A program made the translations under genes and the position numbers. The notes beneath the pieces are model-generated. The model was not told the DNA's origin. It saw nothing but the letters and a program-made list of their open reading frames with translations, and did no database searches. Source: Thermoplasmata archaeon (GTDB taxonomy: Archaea > Thermoplasmatota > Thermoplasmata > Lutacidiplasmatales > UBA184). Taken from it: DNA of 7,819 nt. Shown piece after piece: positions 5,885 through 7,819 of this stretch. Location of the stretch: assembly GCA_022750355.1 (NCBI GenBank), contig JAKIVW010000033.1, positions 1 through 7,819 of the forward strand, in the 5' to 3' direction. How positions within the stretch are numbered: position 1 is the stretch's first letter; the number at the start of each line of letters is the position of its first letter.

Positions 5885-6091
5885 CTAGGGTTTGACCTCG
5901 TAGTCGAAGTAGATTCGGACCAACGCTCGAAACTCGCTGACCTTGGCTCCTTCGATCGAACCTTCGAGTTCCGCCACGCGGAACCACTTGAGACCCCGCA
6001 AGGTCTTGGACGCCGTCGTCACCGCGTTCTGAACCGCGTTCGCAAAGCTCTCCGGGTCGCTCCCCACTACCTCTGTGACTCGCTGGACCAT
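5885..6091 (-). CDS. Dodecin (flavin-binding/storage protein)
   Basis: The product has 68 residues, the normal dodecin length. Dodecins form hollow twelve-subunit shells in the cytoplasm that bind flavins in stacked pairs and buffer or protect them. The sequence shows the family layout: first strand VQRVTEVVGSD, helix with PESFANAVQNAV and ASKTLRGL, then strands KWFRVAELEGSIEG and FRALVRIYFDYEV. Trp36 sits exactly where the flavin-stacking Trp of known dodecins lies. At position 55, where characterised archaeal dodecin has the flavin-contacting Gln, this protein has Arg, so flavin preference may differ. The KWFRVAELEGSIEG segment looks closer to bacterial than to haloarchaeal dodecins. The frame also allows a GTG start three codons upstream (6100), but ATG 6091 gives the family N-terminus and has an aaggtg sequence 6 bases before it. 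Confidence 0.93.
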   Translation of the reverse strand: MVQRVTEVVGSDPESFANAVQNAVTTASKTLRGLKWFRVAELEGSIEGAKVSEFRALVRIYFDYEVKP

Positions 6092-6099
6092 CGTCGGCA

Positions 6100-6109
6100 C
6101 CTTCGAAGG
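6100..6109. promoter_or_regulatory. 10-base palindrome just upstream of the dodecin start
   Basis: ccttcgaagg is a perfect palindrome 9-18 bases before the ATG at 6091; on the minus strand it overlaps the weak Shine-Dalgarno-like aaggtg. Binding by a regulator, or pairing in the mRNA, could control dodecin expression. A TATA-like cattc/catatcc patch lies further upstream around 6120-6135. Confidence 0.25.
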
Positions 6110-6191
6110 GCGAACCGTTCCCGGGATATGAACGATTTCAACTCAGAGGGTTCGGATCCGCCTCGCTCGGAAACGCTCACGGTCTTCCCAG

Positions 6192-6234
6192 GATCGGGAA
6201 GCCGACGGGCCCGAGGGCGATGTCGTTCCCGATC
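6192..6234 (-). terminator. Inverted repeat at the 3' end of the small ORF
   Basis: gatcgggaa (6192-6200) and ttcccgatc (6226-6234) are a perfect 9-base inverted repeat, continued after a 2-base bulge by cgac/gtcg (6203-6206, 6222-6225). On the minus strand the structure begins at the stop codon of the 6234-6404 reading frame, a natural place for a terminator or 3' stabiliser. No T-run is present. Confidence 0.35.
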
Positions 6235-6404
6235 TAGTCGGTGCGGACGTGCTCGTGGACTTCTACGTCGTCCGCGGCGACCCCGATTCCCATTCGGGAA
6301 AGGGAGCCGAGGGTCTCCGAAAGGCTCTCCGTGGCGGGGCGAACGAGGACGAGGTCGAGATGGGGGATCGAGACGTGGTTTTCCCAGACGTGGACGCGCT
6401 TCAT
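6234..6404 (-). CDS. Small protein of unknown function (56 residues)
   Basis: A short reading frame starts at an ATG (MKRVHVWENHVSIPHLDLV) and ends in an acidic, His-containing tail (DDVEVHEHVRTD). It is supported by a strong G/C bias in third codon positions (mostly gtc, ctc, gcc, gac codons), by an AT-containing patch (ccataagctc) about 33 bases upstream of the ATG, and by an inverted repeat starting at its stop. The pattern predicts one or two short beta-strands and a helix; there is no signal peptide or membrane segment. I do not recognise the family. The same DNA is also open on the plus strand (around 6249-6557) with less coherent sequence, so which strand is coding is not certain. It is transcribed divergently from the OsmC-like gene across a 149-base gap. 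Confidence 0.5.
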   Translation of the reverse strand: MKRVHVWENHVSIPHLDLVLVRPATESLSETLGSLSRMGIGVAADDVEVHEHVRTD

Positions 6405-6511
6405 GGTCGTAATAGGCCGGGGGGCCGTCTTGAGCTTATGGTGACACAGGAAGCCGCACCGTGCGCTCGCATGGCTTGGGGCGGCCCGAGGCGCCGGAAC
6501 TACGGCGGGGG

Positions 6512-6526
6512 CGAACCTATTCGCAC
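6512..6526 (+). promoter_or_regulatory. Weak TATA-like box for the OsmC-like gene
   Basis: gaacctattcgcacc contains the only AT-rich core close upstream, centred about 35 bases before the ATG at 6554. A gggggag sequence (6538-6544) lies 9 bases before that ATG and can serve as a Shine-Dalgarno site, which favours 6554 over the in-frame ATG at 6536. Confidence 0.3.
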
Positions 6527-6553
6527 CGCAGGGGAATGGGGGAGATCGAAACC

Positions 6554-6994
6554 ATGAGTGACGTCGGAAAGGCGGTCGCGTTGGAGCAGGTCGAGAAGTA
6601 CCGATTCGAAGTCCGGTTCCCGGAGCAGCCGTTCGTCCCGCTGATCGTGGACGAGCCGCCCCCCGTGGGGGGAGGGGCCGGCCCCAGTCCGGTCCAGTCG
6701 CTTGCGATGGCGGTGGGGCATTGCATGAGTTCCACTCTCGTGAGTACCCTCGAACGGGCCCATGTCGCCGTTTCACCGCTTCGGACCGTGGTGTCGGTCG
6801 AAGTAGGTCGTAACGAGAAGGGTCGACTTCGAGTCCGTCACCTCTCCCTCGAGATCCAGACCGCCCCCGTCCGCGCCGAGGATCGGGAACGATTCGATCA
6901 CTGTGTGGCCATTTTCGAGGACTTCTGCACGGTCAGTGGGGCCGTACGCGAGGGAATCCCCATCCAAACGAAGGTGGGACCCGCTCCGGTCTGA
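6554..6994 (+). CDS. OsmC/Ohr family protein
   Basis: The product has 146 residues, a normal size for OsmC-family proteins, which act in the cytoplasm and reduce organic hydroperoxides with a pair of cysteines. The expected layout is present: an N-terminal beta-hairpin (VEKYRFEVRFPE), VDEPPPVGGGAGPSPVQSLA (about 32-51), the central helix with the first cysteine in AVGHCMSSTL (Cys57), two strands (RTVVSVEVGR, RVRHLSLEIQ), and a second helix with the partner cysteine in IFEDFCTVSGAV (Cys125), ending in IPIQTKV. An additional Cys117 (DHC) lies in the same helix. The sequence fits the broad archaeal OsmC-like branch rather than Ohr proper, so the peroxidase activity and its substrate are inferred. 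The ATG at 6554 is chosen for its Shine-Dalgarno-like sequence and family length; ATG 6536 is in frame. No cotranscribed partner is seen. Confidence 0.88.
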   Translation: MSDVGKAVALEQVEKYRFEVRFPEQPFVPLIVDEPPPVGGGAGPSPVQSLAMAVGHCMSSTLVSTLERAHVAVSPLRTVVSVEVGRNEKGRLRVRHLSLEIQTAPVRAEDRERFDHCVAIFEDFCTVSGAVREGIPIQTKVGPAPV

Positions 6995-7000
6995 GGTGAA

Positions 7001-7039
7001 AGAGGTGGGCCAACTCCTCTCCGTAATCGGGAAAACCCG
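7001..7039 (+). terminator. Two small hairpins after the OsmC-like gene
   Basis: Just after the stop, agagg (7001-7005) can pair with cctct (7016-7020). cggg-aaaa-cccg (7028-7039) is a perfect 4-base stem with a tetraloop. They may mark the transcript end, but the stems are short and no T-run follows. Confidence 0.25.
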
Positions 7040-7057
7040 CTTCCACTGCTGCGAAAA

Positions 7058-7068
7058 GAACTATACCC
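7058..7068 (+). promoter_or_regulatory. Possible promoter element before the last gene
   Basis: The patch around aactatacc is the most AT-rich in the gap after the OsmC-like gene. It would place transcription start near 7085-7092, giving a leader of about 60 bases before the proposed TTG start at 7149. Confidence 0.3.
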
Positions 7069-7148
7069 CAGTCCCCAACGGGATGATGTGAACTACCCAC
7101 TCACGGCTCCTTCGAGGAACGCTCACCGGGTTGGCGGGTGGAACTCCG

Positions 7149-7819
7149 TTGGCGCTCGATGAGGTCAAGATTCGAGACCTGAGCCGGCCGAACACTTCGG
7201 AGTGGACTCCGCCGATCGGGGCGATGGGCGGGCCCCCGGCTCACGAACTCTATCGGGACCTCGTCGCGCACGGCGGACTGCGCCTCATGCGCGATCGCGA
7301 TGGGAACCCGTGGGTCGAAATGCAGGACGGAGAACGCCGTCGTAGTTTTCGAGTTCCCGGAGTCGCCTTGCGCGGCGCTCTGGACCGGTTCCGGATGCGT
7401 CGAAACCTCCGGCCCGCCCCCGAAACCGACCTCGAGGATTTCGCCCGAGTCGTCTCCGCCCGAGTATCCGACCCGGATGTGCGTCTGCCGGCCTACGACC
7501 TCGCGGCGAGCGAACGGGCTCCACCGGCGCCGGAGCCGCCCTCCAGCTACGCTCCGCCGAGCCCCCCGAGCGGGGAGGCCGACCCGGAGCAAAGCCCTCT
7601 GGAAGAAGAACTCGCCCGGGTCATTGAGGAGGTCGACTCGGTCCGGGCCAGCTCGACTACCCCAAGCCTCCTCGAACCCGCCCCGGCAGGTCCCCGACCG
7701 GCGGAGTCACCCCCGGCCCCTTGGCTCGAGACTCCCGCGGACCTCCCCGTCATCGCCCCTTCTCTCGGGTCGCTCGACGCAACGATCTCCGGCGGGAAGC
7801 GGATCGCCGCGGGGCGATT
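7149..7819 (+). CDS. Unrecognised protein with a small N-terminal domain and long Pro-rich linkers (3' end outside window)
   Basis: The frame stays open to the window end, showing 223 codons with strongly G/C-biased third positions. An N-terminal region (about 31-115) looks folded and mixed alpha/beta: HELYRDLVAHGGLRLMRDRD, then NPWVEMQDGERRRSFRVPG, then a basic helix (LRGALDRFRMRR) and an acidic helix (DLEDFARVVSARV). From about 122 the sequence is Pro/Ser/Glu-rich, interrupted by an acidic helix (EEELARVIEEVDSVRAS, 152-168), with Pro-rich sequence resuming to about 200. There is no signal peptide. The N-terminal pattern faintly resembles modules preceding viral-type primase-helicase ATPases; this is a weak guess, and the domain that would decide it lies beyond the window. 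TTG 7149 is chosen because gggtgg lies about 7 bases upstream; TTG 7131 is an in-frame alternative, and a stop at 7089 limits any further extension. Confidence 0.75.
   Translation, partial: MALDEVKIRDLSRPNTSEWTPPIGAMGGPPAHELYRDLVAHGGLRLMRDRDGNPWVEMQDGERRRSFRVPGVALRGALDRFRMRRNLRPAPETDLEDFARVVSARVSDPDVRLPAYDLAASERAPPAPEPPSSYAPPSPPSGEADPEQSPLEEELARVIEEVDSVRASSTTPSLLEPAPAGPRPAESPPAPWLETPADLPVIAPSLGSLDATISGGKRIAAGR

Noticed and set aside
3810..5888. Two long plus-strand open frames (3810-4835 and 4881-5888) opposite the propeller protein
   Set aside because: They are antisense to a clearly coding gene, are rich in Arg/Gly/Asp as expected of GC-rich shadow frames, and their apparent internal repeats only mirror the propeller repeats.
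6128..6412. Plus-strand open frame starting at ATG 6128
   Set aside because: After about 20 residues the translation becomes Arg/Gly/Ser low-complexity, and it lies opposite the better-looking small minus-strand frame and its 3' inverted repeat.
7101..7592. A 163-codon minus-strand open frame opposite the last gene
   Set aside because: Its translation is Arg/Gly-rich with no domain, while the plus frame is uninterrupted with coding-like codon use and plausible secondary structure.

Overview
The window is very GC-rich (close to two thirds G+C by eye) and gene-dense, and most likely comes from an archaeon of the Thermoplasmatota type. Three observations point there. There are two large secreted, membrane-anchored proteins built from beta-domains with the ETGLPxGTxW signature, which is common on the surface of such archaea. 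TATA-like boxes sit about 27-31 bases upstream of start codons with little or no leader. Shine-Dalgarno sequences are mostly absent or weak. The assignment rests on recognised sequence style, not on a database search. No tRNA, rRNA, CRISPR array or insertion sequence was seen.

Layout. 2-541 (+) is the C-terminal end of a surface protein, cut off by the window edge. 680-952 (+) is a small two-helix membrane protein. 894-2452 (-) is one DUF2252-family gene, split by a single-base frameshift near 1650 into an N-terminal and a C-terminal open frame. 2568-5777 (-) is a 1069-residue membrane-anchored surface protein with two six-bladed NHL-type beta-propellers and three ETGLP-type beta-domains. 5885-6091 (-) is a dodecin, a flavin-storage protein. 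6234-6404 (-) is a short possible gene. 6554-6994 (+) is an OsmC/Ohr-like thiol peroxidase family protein. 7149 to the window end (+) is the start of an unrecognised protein with long Pro-rich linkers.

These genes do not form an obvious pathway. Most have their own promoter and are separated by 90-160 bases, so they look like single-gene units. Two of them, dodecin and OsmC, belong to families linked to redox or flavin protection, but nothing shows that they act together. The surface proteins at both ends of the left half share a domain type and C-terminal anchor, so they are paralogous in architecture. The most distinctive object is the double-propeller surface protein, whose propeller-plus-beta-domain block appears to have been duplicated as a unit. 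I see no convincing new multi-gene system.
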